Source of the DNA: CAZIQY01 sp964541605
GTDB taxonomy: Bacteria; Desulfobacterota; Syntrophia; Syntrophales; UBA2185
Assembly (NCBI GenBank): GCA_964541605.1
Contig: CAZIQY010000073.1
Coordinates: 1 to 13,928 of the forward strand
Length of the DNA: 13,928 nucleotides
Direction of reading: 5' to 3'
Shown here: piece after piece, positions 8,480 through 13,928 of the stretch
Layout of the letters: each line of letters begins with the position of its first letter
Position numbering within the stretch: position 1 is the stretch's first letter
The notes under the pieces: generated by a model
What the model was told of the DNA's origin: nothing
The model's database searches: none
The model's input: only the letters and a program-made list of their open reading frames with translations
Translations under genes and position numbers: made by a program

Positions 8480-8620
8480 ATGATGAAGATCAGCCGTTGC
8501 CTGTGCCAATCTCTTTCATATGACAAAGGAAAGAGCACCCCGCGTGACCCTGCGTTTTGGGAGAAGATGAGGGATGCAAAAAAGAAAGGAAATTTGACCT
8601 CCCGTGAGCATATCTCCTGA
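8480..8620 (+). CDS. Possible small protein, 46 residues, unknown function
   Basis: An open frame starts ATGATG two bases after the ligase stop and ends 17 bases inside radC. The product is basic and hydrophilic: MMKISRCLCQSLSYDKGK, then a charged helix-like stretch TPRDPAFWEKMRDAKKKGN ending LTSREHIS. It has Cys7 and Cys9 and no membrane segment. There is no good ribosome site, so it would rely on termination-reinitiation from the ligase gene. It could help translate radC, whose GTG has only a distant AGGA. I do not recognise the family, and a chance frame of this length is possible. Confidence 0.35.
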   Translation: MMKISRCLCQSLSYDKGKSTPRDPAFWEKMRDAKKKGNLTSREHIS

Positions 8621-9293
8621 TATACCCCATTACAATGAACATCGCAGCCGCCTGAAAAAGAAATTTTCCGAATCAGGCATCGGCGCTTTTCATGATTATG
8701 AAGTTCTCGAGCTTCTCCTGACCTATACGATTACAAGAAAAGATGTGAAACCTCACGCAAAGAGCCTGCTAAAGCAGTTCGGCTCCCTCAGAGGCGTCAT
8801 GGATGCAACGATTGAGGAACTGGAATCCGTTAAAGGGATAGGCAAGCATACGGCAATCCTCATTAAGCTCGCCAGGGACATCGGACCCCTTTACCTCAAT
8901 GAAAAGGCAAGGGATAAACCCCAGGTGACCTGTACGAAGGAACTTATCGATTATTGCAGATCAAAAATGGGCGGGCTTAAGGACGAGCAGTTTCACGTCA
9001 TTTATCTGGATGCCCAGAATAAGATTATCGAGACGGAAACCGTTCAGGAAGGCATCGTCAATCAGGCCGTGGTTTATCCCCGGAAGGTGCTCGAAAGTGC
9101 CCTGATGCAGAAGGCTTCAGCCATCATCCTTGTTCATAATCATCCTTCGGGACATATCAAACCGTCCGACGCGGACATCCGATTAACCAGGACGATTCAG
9201 GAAACGGCAAAAATTCTGGATATCCTTGTCCATGATCATCTAATCATCGGAGAAAACAGGTTCTTCAGTTTTCGGGAAGAAGGCCTTATGTAG
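8604..9293 (+). CDS. radC: RadC-family JAMM/MPN-domain protein
   Basis: RadC (DUF2466) protein of 229 residues, the standard length. The N-terminal half carries a helix-hairpin-helix (VKGIGKHTA, about 77-84). The C-terminal half is an MPN+/JAMM fold with the metal-binding signature HNHPSG...SDAD: His178, His180 and Asp191, preceded by the strand FHVIYLDAQNKIIETE. The family was named for an E. coli DNA-repair phenotype later attributed to another gene, so the true role is uncertain; some members are linked to mobile elements, but this copy sits among chromosomal genes. The GTG at 8604 is the only usable start, since an in-frame stop lies three codons upstream. Its ribosome site is weak (AGGA 13 bases away), which suggests coupling to upstream translation. 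It converges on the site-2 protease gene with one base between stops. Confidence 0.9.
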   Translation: MSISPDIPHYNEHRSRLKKKFSESGIGAFHDYEVLELLLTYTITRKDVKPHAKSLLKQFGSLRGVMDATIEELESVKGIGKHTAILIKLARDIGPLYLNEKARDKPQVTCTKELIDYCRSKMGGLKDEQFHVIYLDAQNKIIETETVQEGIVNQAVVYPRKVLESALMQKASAIILVHNHPSGHIKPSDADIRLTRTIQETAKILDILVHDHLIIGENRFFSFREEGLM

Positions 9294-9294
9294 A

Positions 9295-10116
9295 TCAGAA
9301 AGGCACGGGCGTGAAAGTCAGGACGAATATCGCCAGGGTAATCCAGCCGATATTCACCCTTCTTTTATCAAGGGGAATCCAGTCATAAATAACAGGGGGA
9401 TGATTGGTCCCCATGACGATGAGGATACCCGCCCAGACAAGCCATCCGCTCCAGCCGAAGACCCCGAGCAACAAAAGGGCGGCAATCACCCCTTTTGATA
9501 CAAGTCTCTGTCTGGAACCCAAAACGGCATAAGCCACGTGTCCGCCATCCAGTTGTCCGACGGGTAGAAGATTTAAACAGGTCACAAGCAATCCGATCCA
9601 CCCGGAAAAGGCAATGGGATGAAGAATCAGGTTTGCCTCATCCGGAATGGACCCGTGAACAATCCAGCTGAGCAACGAAAAGAAAAGGGATGCGCCAAGG
9701 TTCATCCCCGTCTCGACGGAGTCAGTCCTGATCTCGGAGAGATAAAGACCGACCAGCAGGACCGGTACGGCAACGACAAGGCCTGCAAGGGGACCGGCTG
9801 CTCCGACATCGAGAAGGATTCTTCGGTCCATAATGGGTGACTTCATTTTGATAAATGCGCCAAACGTTCCGATGAAAGATGGTGCGGGTATGAAGTATGG
9901 AAATGTCACGTCAATATGATGCCGTCTGGACATAAAATAATGGCCGAATTCGTGTGCTCCCAGAATCATTAAAAGGGTAAAGGAAAAAGGAATTCCTCGC
10001 CAGAAGGACCAGGGATTTTCGAGGAGATTGATGCCCTGCTGCAGTGTGCCGGCAACAAGGGTGCTAACGACGGTGATCAGGAAAAGAACTACATTGGTAA
10101 AAGGAAATCTGCGCAT
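9295..10116 (-). CDS. Site-2 protease family (M50) membrane metalloprotease
   Basis: Multi-pass intramembrane zinc protease, 273 residues. The first helix begins FTNVVLFLITVVSTLVAG. The zinc motif HEFGH is at residues 55-59 and the second motif GQLDGGH at 187-193 supplies Asp190. A GAAGPLAGLVVAVPVLLVG block between them is also typical of this group. There is no PDZ domain, so it resembles short peptidase M50 proteins rather than RseP. The ATG at 10116 is bounded by an in-frame stop a few codons upstream and has no evident Shine-Dalgarno. It lies just downstream of the IHF/HU terminator, so it is likely expressed separately or by readthrough. Relatives are often found beside trpS in deltaproteobacteria (recollection, unchecked); here the IHF/HU and rluB-scpAB genes lie between. 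Substrate unknown. Confidence 0.88.
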   Translation of the reverse strand: MRRFPFTNVVLFLITVVSTLVAGTLQQGINLLENPWSFWRGIPFSFTLLMILGAHEFGHYFMSRRHHIDVTFPYFIPAPSFIGTFGAFIKMKSPIMDRRILLDVGAAGPLAGLVVAVPVLLVGLYLSEIRTDSVETGMNLGASLFFSLLSWIVHGSIPDEANLILHPIAFSGWIGLLVTCLNLLPVGQLDGGHVAYAVLGSRQRLVSKGVIAALLLLGVFGWSGWLVWAGILIVMGTNHPPVIYDWIPLDKRRVNIGWITLAIFVLTFTPVPF

Positions 10117-10127
10117 TTTGTCATATT

Positions 10128-10153
10128 AAAAAAAAGGGGATCACATGATCCCC
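10128..10153 (-). terminator. Intrinsic terminator of the IHF/HU gene
   Basis: On the minus strand GGGGATC and GATCCCC pair around a four-base loop (10153-10136) and are followed by eight T (10135-10128). It lies about 65 bases after the IHF/HU stop codon and before the protease start, so it ends the IHF/HU transcript. Confidence 0.85.
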
Positions 10154-10219
10154 GGAAATTCACCTTGCGAAAATAATCAGTCCGCAAACACAATATATTG
10201 CTAAATTTATCTGAAATAC

Positions 10220-10501
10220 CTATTTCTTTTTATCGACCCTCGCTTTTAGCTCTTTTCCGACCTTGAAGAAAGGCAACCTTTTAGGAGACACTCTGATATT
10301 TTTCCCTGTTTTCGGATTCCTGCCCGTGTACGCTTCATAGTTTCTGACAACGAAACTCCCAAAACCTCTGATCTCTATCCTTCCGCCATTTTTCAGCGTA
10401 TCTGTAAAACCTTTGAAGATCAAGTTGACGATATCAATCGCGCTTTTCTCTGTGAGGTTTTCTTTCTTACTCAAAGCTTCAATGAGCCCGGACTTATTCA
10501 T
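10220..10501 (-). CDS. HU/IHF-family DNA-bending protein, IHF-beta-like
   Basis: Nucleoid protein of 93 residues that binds and bends DNA as a dimer. The helical N-terminal half (MNKSGLIEALSKKENLTEKS) is followed by GFGSF at 46-50 and the beta-arm with RNPKTG at 61-66, whose proline intercalates in DNA. The GGRIEIRGFGSF and PFFKVGKELKARV segments look closer to IHF beta than to HU, but one sequence cannot settle that. The start is secure: GAGGAGG lies seven bases upstream of the ATG. It has its own candidate promoter upstream and a strong terminator downstream, so it is probably a single-gene unit between rluB and the protease. The leader contains a 16-base inverted repeat. Confidence 0.93.
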   Translation of the reverse strand: MNKSGLIEALSKKENLTEKSAIDIVNLIFKGFTDTLKNGGRIEIRGFGSFVVRNYEAYTGRNPKTGKNIRVSPKRLPFFKVGKELKARVDKKK

Positions 10502-10558
10502 AGCATCCTCCTCTTATGATCCCTGTAATACAAAGCCTTGAAAAAAGCTAAATGAAGG

Positions 10559-10574
10559 GTTATTTTTAAATAAC
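10559..10574. repeat. Inverted repeat in the IHF/HU leader
   Basis: GTTATTT-TT-AAATAAC, a perfect 7-bp inverted repeat, sits between the candidate promoter and the IHF/HU start, in a very AT-rich stretch. It could be a protein-binding site, for instance for autoregulation, but AT-rich DNA gives such repeats by chance. Confidence 0.5.
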
Positions 10575-10602
10575 ATGGTAATATATCTTTATTTTTAGCC
10601 GA

Positions 10603-10630
10603 CTATTATTTATTTTCATGCGAATGTCAA
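10603..10630 (-). promoter_or_regulatory. Candidate IHF/HU promoter
   Basis: On the minus strand TTGACA (10630-10625) and TAATAG (10608-10603) are separated by 16 bp, in an AT-rich region about 100 bases before the start codon. The -35 is a perfect consensus; the -10 is weak, and an AATAAT shifted by two bases is an alternative. Confidence 0.45.
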
Positions 10631-10653
10631 GACAATTTTTTTAAAAACGTTAA

Positions 10654-11373
10654 TTATTTCGAGAAAGACAGCAGCTTTTTCACCTCCTCTTTTGTCAGGT
10701 GCCGGTAGGCGCCTGTCTTCAATGTTCCGAGCTTAAGGTCTGAAACAGCGGTCCGAATAAGCCTGATGACTGAATGCTCCAACGCCTCAAAACCTCTACG
10801 GATTAATCTGTTTCTCCCCTCGGAAATGATTAAAGTCACCCATGTGTTTTTAGGCCCGCTTTTCATAAGTTGAATATGATCCGGCCTGAATTTACCATCA
10901 TCCAGCCTCGTCCCTTTTGATAGAGACTGAAGATCCTGATCTGTGAGGATCCCCTCAATCTTGACTTCATACGTTTTTGGAATGCTGAAGCGTGGGTGTT
11001 GGAGTTTCTGGGAAAAGTCACCGTCATTGGTCAATAGCAGAAGCCCTTCGGAATCGTAATCCAGCCGTCCGACGGGAAACACCCTGTCCGAAATACCGGT
11101 TAGCAGATCTGTTACAATGGGCCGTTTCTGAGGATCATACAAGGTTGTCACATATCCCCTGGGTTTATTTAACATCAGATAAACCTTCGACACTTCGGGG
11201 AATATGAGCTTATCGTCCACACGTATTTCATCTTTTTCACTATCCGCCTTGACGCCCAGCTCTCTCACTACGACATGGTTGACCGACACTCTCCCATCCA
11301 CAATCAGCTTCTCCGCATTGCGGCGCGACGTGATGCCTGCAGAAGCTATGATCTTTTGAAGCCTTTCCTTCAT
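10654..11373 (-). CDS. rluB: rRNA pseudouridine synthase, RluB/RsuA family
   Basis: Converts a specific uridine of ribosomal RNA to pseudouridine. It is 239 residues. An S4 RNA-binding domain occupies about 1-60 (MKERLQKIIASAGITSRR). The catalytic domain then shows the family signature GRLDYDSEGLLLLTNDG near 102-118, with Asp105 the expected catalytic residue. The C-terminal part has KTYEVKIEG and EGRNRLIRRGFEALEHSVIRLIR. Position after scpA and scpB argues for RluB (23S rRNA) rather than RsuA (16S rRNA), though the two are hard to separate by eye. The ATG starts ten bases after scpB with a weak GAGCGG ribosome site. It is the last gene of the trpS operon; no obvious terminator follows, only the AT-rich IHF/HU promoter region. 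Confidence 0.92.
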   Translation of the reverse strand: MKERLQKIIASAGITSRRNAEKLIVDGRVSVNHVVVRELGVKADSEKDEIRVDDKLIFPEVSKVYLMLNKPRGYVTTLYDPQKRPIVTDLLTGISDRVFPVGRLDYDSEGLLLLTNDGDFSQKLQHPRFSIPKTYEVKIEGILTDQDLQSLSKGTRLDDGKFRPDHIQLMKSGPKNTWVTLIISEGRNRLIRRGFEALEHSVIRLIRTAVSDLKLGTLKTGAYRHLTKEEVKKLLSFSK

Positions 11374-11383
11374 GTCCGCTCTT

Positions 11384-11905
11384 TCATTCCTGCAAATCTT
11401 TCAGTTCGCGCAGTGTCGGCAGCTCCGAAAGATCTTTCAGATTAAAGACCTCCAGAAACTTCTTCGTTGTCCCGTATATAATGGGTTTCCCCGGAACATC
11501 CTTCCGTCCCATGATTCTCACAAACTTCTTTTCCAGCAATCCTCTTAAAGACCCGCTGACATCCACCCCGCGAATTTTGTCAATTTCCGATTTCACAACG
11601 GGCTGCCTGTAAGCGACAACGGCAAGGGTTTCCATGGCCGCAGGGGTCAGCATCATGCCTCTTCCCCCCCTCATCTTATGTATCCAGGCTCCCAGGCTTT
11701 CTCGTGTCCTGAATTGGACCCCCCCGGCAACCTCTTGCAGATAAAGGCCTCCTGACCTTTCTTCATATTCCCGCATCAACTCCCGAATCATACGATCAAT
11801 GTCATCTTTTTTCACATCAGGCAGAATATCGGCAATCTTGTCTGTGGAAAGAGGGTATTCCGAAGCAAATATAAGAGCCTCAATGATCGCTTTATTTTCT
11901 TCCAT
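11384..11905 (-). CDS. scpB: Segregation and condensation protein B
   Basis: Kleisin-associated subunit of the Smc-ScpA-ScpB condensin complex, which compacts and separates chromosomes. It is 173 residues and consists of two winged-helix domains. The first begins MEENKAIIEALIFASEYPLS. The second contains the diagnostic AAMETLAVVAYRQPVVKSEI, followed by IRGVDVSGSLRGLLEKKFV and the GTTKKFLEVFNLKDLSELP tail. Its ATG follows the scpA stop directly (TAAATG), so the two proteins are produced in step, as expected for partners in one complex. No smc gene is in the window; it is normally elsewhere. Confidence 0.95.
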   Translation of the reverse strand: MEENKAIIEALIFASEYPLSTDKIADILPDVKKDDIDRMIRELMREYEERSGGLYLQEVAGGVQFRTRESLGAWIHKMRGGRGMMLTPAAMETLAVVAYRQPVVKSEIDKIRGVDVSGSLRGLLEKKFVRIMGRKDVPGKPIIYGTTKKFLEVFNLKDLSELPTLRELKDLQE

Positions 11906-12625
11906 TTAGGACTCCACAGCAAGACACACCCGGATGACGCCAAAGGAAGATGCCTGATAAATCCTGATCATTCTCTGTCGCATAAGTTCCAGAATAGCCA
12001 GCAAGGTATATATCAGCATCCTTCGATTCGCATGTTCGCCCAGCAGTTCCATGAACGTCAGATTCCTTTTTTCGGCAAGCTTGTCCATGATTTCATTCAT
12101 TCTTTCCGCAAGGGACATCTTTTCCGTATTAATCTCCAGAAGCTCCCCTTTTTCCATAGTCGACACAATCTTATAAAAAGCATCGACAAGATCAAAGACG
12201 CTGAGTTCAATCGCCATTGCCTGATCGTCCTGATCAGATAATTCTTCAGCCATGACGCCCCTTGTGAAAACATCTCTATCAAGAAGAGGCCGGGTGCCCA
12301 ATTGCATCGCCGCTTCCTTATAAAGTTGATATTCCAGAAGCTGCCTGACCAGCTCAGCCCTGGGATCAGGATCTTCTTCATCATGGTCATCCTCCTCGAC
12401 GGGAAGAAGCATCTTCGACTTGATATGAATGAGCGTGGCAGCCAGAACCAGGTACTCTCCGGCAAGATCGAGGTTAAGAGACCTCATCATGTCCAGATAC
12501 TCCAAATACTGTTCCGTGATAAGGGCAATCGGAATATTATAAATATCAATTTCGTTTTTCTTGATAAGAAAAAGTAAAAGATCAAGGGGACCTTCAAAGA
12601 TATCGAGCTTGATCTCATAAGCCAT
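11906..12625 (-). CDS. scpA: Segregation and condensation protein A (kleisin)
   Basis: Kleisin that bridges the two heads of Smc and binds ScpB. It is 239 residues, the usual length. The N-terminal domain is unmistakable: YEIKLDIFEGPLDLLLFLIKK, then IDIYNIPIALITEQYLEYL and AGEYLVLAATLIHIKSKMLLP. An acidic linker (EEDDHDEEDPDPRAELV) follows, then a middle region, and a C-terminal winged helix (NLTFMELLGEHANRRMLIYTLLAILELMRQRMIRIYQ) that contacts the Smc head. It starts 36 bases after trpS with an AGG ribosome site about eight bases upstream, and it abuts scpB. Co-transcription with trpS is inferred from spacing. Confidence 0.95.
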   Translation of the reverse strand: MAYEIKLDIFEGPLDLLLFLIKKNEIDIYNIPIALITEQYLEYLDMMRSLNLDLAGEYLVLAATLIHIKSKMLLPVEEDDHDEEDPDPRAELVRQLLEYQLYKEAAMQLGTRPLLDRDVFTRGVMAEELSDQDDQAMAIELSVFDLVDAFYKIVSTMEKGELLEINTEKMSLAERMNEIMDKLAEKRNLTFMELLGEHANRRMLIYTLLAILELMRQRMIRIYQASSFGVIRVCLAVES

Positions 12626-12660
12626 TTAGAGAACCTCGGGCAGGACTTCTTAATAGACTG

Positions 12661-13650
12661 TCAGATTTTGACCGCGTCCCTGACCTCTTCCATTGTCTTA
12701 CGGGCAATTCCCGCTGCCCGGTTGTTCCCGTCTGCCATAATTTGCCTGACCTCGTCCAGATGATTACGGTAATAATCCTGGCGTTCATAAATCGGCTTCA
12801 TGGCGTTCGATATCCTGTCTGCCAGGCGGATCTTGCATTCCGTGCAACCGATACCAGCCCTCTTACACTCAACGGATATATTGTCTACGTCATCCGGGGC
12901 TGAATAAATCTGGTGATAAGCAAACACATTACACAGCTCCGGACGCCCCGGATCCTTTTTCCGCATGCGCTGAGGATCTGTGAACATGGCTCCGACCTTG
13001 GTCTTCAGGGTATCATCCCGGTCGCATATGTAAATGGAGTTGTCGTAGGATTTGCTCATCTTCCTGCCGTCAATGCCCAGAAGCTTCGGCACATCTGTAA
13101 GCAGTGGTTCCGGAATGGGAAAGATTTCCCTATAAAGAAAGTTGAAGCGTCTGGCGATTTCACGTGTCAACTCTATGTGCGGAAGCTGATCCACTCCGAC
13201 CGGCACGCCGTAAGCCTTGTACATGATAATGTCCGCAGCCTGTAGAACCGGATAACCCAGGAATCCGAAGGTTGAAAGGTCTTTCTCGGCAAGCTCTTCT
13301 TTCACTTCCTTATACGTCGGGTTTCTCTCCAGCCATGGGAGCGGTGTTATCATGGAAAGAATGACAAACAGTTCGGCGTGTTCCTTGATGCTGGATTGAA
13401 TAAAAAAAGTGCTTTTCAGGGGATCCAGACCGACACTGAGCCAGTCAATCACCATATTCAGCGTGTACTCTTTAACCTGATCTGTATGATTGTAGTCGCT
13501 GGTTAACGCATGCCAGTCAGCAACAAAATAATAACAATCATACGTTCCCTCATTCTGAAGGTCAACCCAGTTTTTTAAAGCCCCGTGAAGATTCCCCAAG
13601 TGAAGAAGTCCCGTGGGCCGCATGCCGCTTAAAATCCGTTTTTTTGCCAC
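12661..13650 (-). CDS. trpS: Tryptophanyl-tRNA synthetase with a four-cysteine Fe-S-type motif
   Basis: Class I synthetase that charges tRNA-Trp, 329 residues. Signatures are TGLLHLGN (the HIGH-type motif, about 13-20) and KMSKS near 197-201, plus the tryptophan pocket segment VGVDQLPHIELTREIA. I prefer the GTG at 13650 (MAKKRILSGMRPTG): it matches known N-termini, and GAGG lies at workable distance. A TTG at 13656 would add two residues. Unusually, it has cysteines at 240, 262, 269 and 272, giving C-x21-C-x6-C-x2-C. This closely matches the [4Fe-4S] motif described for Thermotoga maritima TrpRS (C-x22-C-x6-C-x2-C), so a cluster near the anticodon-binding side is likely. It is first in the operon with scpA, scpB and rluB. 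Confidence 0.95.
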   Translation of the reverse strand: MAKKRILSGMRPTGLLHLGNLHGALKNWVDLQNEGTYDCYYFVADWHALTSDYNHTDQVKEYTLNMVIDWLSVGLDPLKSTFFIQSSIKEHAELFVILSMITPLPWLERNPTYKEVKEELAEKDLSTFGFLGYPVLQAADIIMYKAYGVPVGVDQLPHIELTREIARRFNFLYREIFPIPEPLLTDVPKLLGIDGRKMSKSYDNSIYICDRDDTLKTKVGAMFTDPQRMRKKDPGRPELCNVFAYHQIYSAPDDVDNISVECKRAGIGCTECKIRLADRISNAMKPIYERQDYYRNHLDEVRQIMADGNNRAAGIARKTMEEVRDAVKI

Positions 13651-13687
13651 AGACAATTACCTCTTTCAAAATACACCGCTTTTCTTC

Positions 13688-13708
13688 TATCCACATATCC
13701 AGTATCCA
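13688..13708 (-). repeat. Triple TGGATA repeat in the trpS leader
   Basis: On the minus strand TGGATA occurs three times, at 13708-13703, 13701-13696 and 13693-13688, with seven- and eight-base periods. It starts a few bases after the predicted transcription start and ends about 38 bases before the trpS GTG. It could be a protein- or RNA-binding site; no known factor is assigned. Confidence 0.7.
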
Positions 13709-13721
13709 GCTGTGTTCGACG

Positions 13722-13750
13722 CTCTTAGCAAAAAGAACTGTTTCTGTCAA
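13722..13750 (-). promoter_or_regulatory. Candidate trpS-operon promoter
   Basis: On the minus strand TTGACA (13750-13745), a 17-bp spacer and TAAGAG (13727-13722). The -35 and spacing are ideal and the -10 is weak. It would start RNA near 13715, leaving a leader of about 65 bases before trpS. Confidence 0.45.
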
Positions 13751-13812
13751 CGTATCAGAAAAAGATGACGCATCCGCCGACCTCGGCGGGTTTTCCATTT
13801 CTTCCAAAGCAT
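13747..13812 (-). CDS. Possible Trp-containing leader peptide upstream of trpS
   Basis: A 21-residue frame begins MLWKKWK and is otherwise basic, with two Trp codons at positions 3 and 6. GGAGG lies five bases upstream of the ATG but is buried in the right arm of a 12-bp hairpin. A second, GC-rich hairpin (13774-13789) lies inside the frame. A tryptophan-sensing leader for trpS would look somewhat like this. Against it, the best trpS promoter lies at the end of this frame and no intrinsic terminator lies between it and trpS. Treat as speculative. Confidence 0.2.
   Translation of the reverse strand: MLWKKWKTRRGRRMRHLFLIR
13774..13789. other. GC-rich hairpin, weak plus-strand terminator candidate
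   Basis: CCGCCG and CGGCGG pair around ACCT. On the plus strand it is followed by GTTTTCC, a poor T-run. No plus-strand gene ends here, so a terminator role is doubtful. On the minus strand it lies within the possible leader peptide. Confidence 0.4.
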
Positions 13813-13850
13813 TAAGGCCTCCGATACATCAAATATCAGGAGGCCTTAAT
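13811..13850. repeat. Strong 12-bp hairpin in the divergent intergenic region
   Basis: ATTAAGGCCTCC (13811-13822) pairs perfectly with GGAGGCCTTAAT (13839-13850) around a 16-base loop that can add a three-pair GAT/ATC extension. Neither side has a T-run, so it is not a standard intrinsic terminator. On the minus strand its 3' arm holds a GGAGG in front of an ATG. The stretch 13651-13928 holds no certain gene, only this hairpin, promoters and small repeats. Confidence 0.75.
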
Positions 13851-13897
13851 CACCCATACGTTCTTTCGTGTTTCTTATTCCATTTCTAATTCAAATA

Positions 13898-13918
13898 TGA
13901 TATAATTGTCGCACAATT
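13898..13918 (+). promoter_or_regulatory. Extended -10 promoter with palindrome, for a gene right of the window
   Basis: TGATATAAT (13898-13906) is an extended -10 on the plus strand; no good -35 is seen. It overlaps the palindrome AATTGT-CGC-ACAATT (13904-13918), which would straddle the start site and so resembles an operator. TTTGGGAG at the very end looks like a ribosome site, so a plus-strand gene probably begins just outside. Confidence 0.45.
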
Positions 13919-13928
13919 CATTTGGGAG

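Noticed and set aside
13562..13807. An 81-codon minus-strand frame overlapping the trpS start, containing HSWILDMW
   Set aside because: It runs out of frame deep into trpS and covers the promoter and repeats; no family resemblance. Its Trp codons come from the TGGATA repeat.
13811..13850. The 12-bp hairpin as an ordinary intrinsic terminator
   Set aside because: Neither strand has a T-run after the stem, and no gene ends beside it.
1..13928. CRISPR array, tRNA or rRNA genes, integrase, transposase or phage genes
   Set aside because: I saw no spaced direct repeats, tRNA-like cloverleafs, rRNA segments or mobile-element proteins; only the left edge hints at a possible insertion.

Overview
The window is about 14 kb of an ordinary-looking chromosome of moderate GC, most likely from an anaerobic or microaerobic deltaproteobacterium (Desulfobacterota; a Syntrophales-like relative is possible). 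This placement is inference. It rests on the trpS-scpA-scpB-rluB gene order, an IHF/HU gene with deltaproteobacterial-looking sequence, a fatty-acyl-CoA ligase, and a tryptophanyl-tRNA synthetase carrying a four-cysteine iron-sulfur motif. No 16S, tRNA, CRISPR array or complete mobile element is present to fix the taxonomy.

Left region (about 1-5700, all on the minus strand). This is a self-contained efflux operon, read right to left: a TetR-family regulator, a TolC-like outer-membrane channel, a periplasmic membrane-fusion lipoprotein and an RND (HAE1-type) inner-membrane pump. Together they would form a tripartite exporter under local repressor control. The pump reading frame stops after 841 residues, about 190 short of normal, at a point where the base composition abruptly becomes AT-rich. 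The pump is therefore probably broken or interrupted at the left edge. Repeated ATTCAAAT motifs in front of tetR look like its operator.

Middle (about 5800-9293, plus strand). A BASS-like membrane transporter diverges from tetR. It is followed by a fatty-acyl-CoA ligase with an unusual P-loop, a possible 46-residue small protein, and a RadC/JAMM-domain protein. radC converges with a site-2 protease gene on the other strand, with one base between their stop codons.

Right region (about 9295-13656, minus strand). Reading right to left: trpS, scpA, scpB, rluB (a tight operon joining tRNA charging, chromosome segregation and rRNA pseudouridylation), then an IHF/HU gene with its own promoter and a clear intrinsic terminator, then the M50 site-2 protease. 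The last 270 bases are a divergent intergenic region. They hold a strong 12-bp hairpin, a possible Trp-containing leader peptide, a candidate trpS promoter, a triple TGGATA repeat, and a plus-strand promoter with a palindrome that points out of the window.

I did not find a clear novel multi-gene system. The points most worth checking are the truncated pump junction, a perfect 30-base palindrome inside the start region of the fusion-protein gene, the Fe-S motif in TrpRS, and the structured trpS leader.
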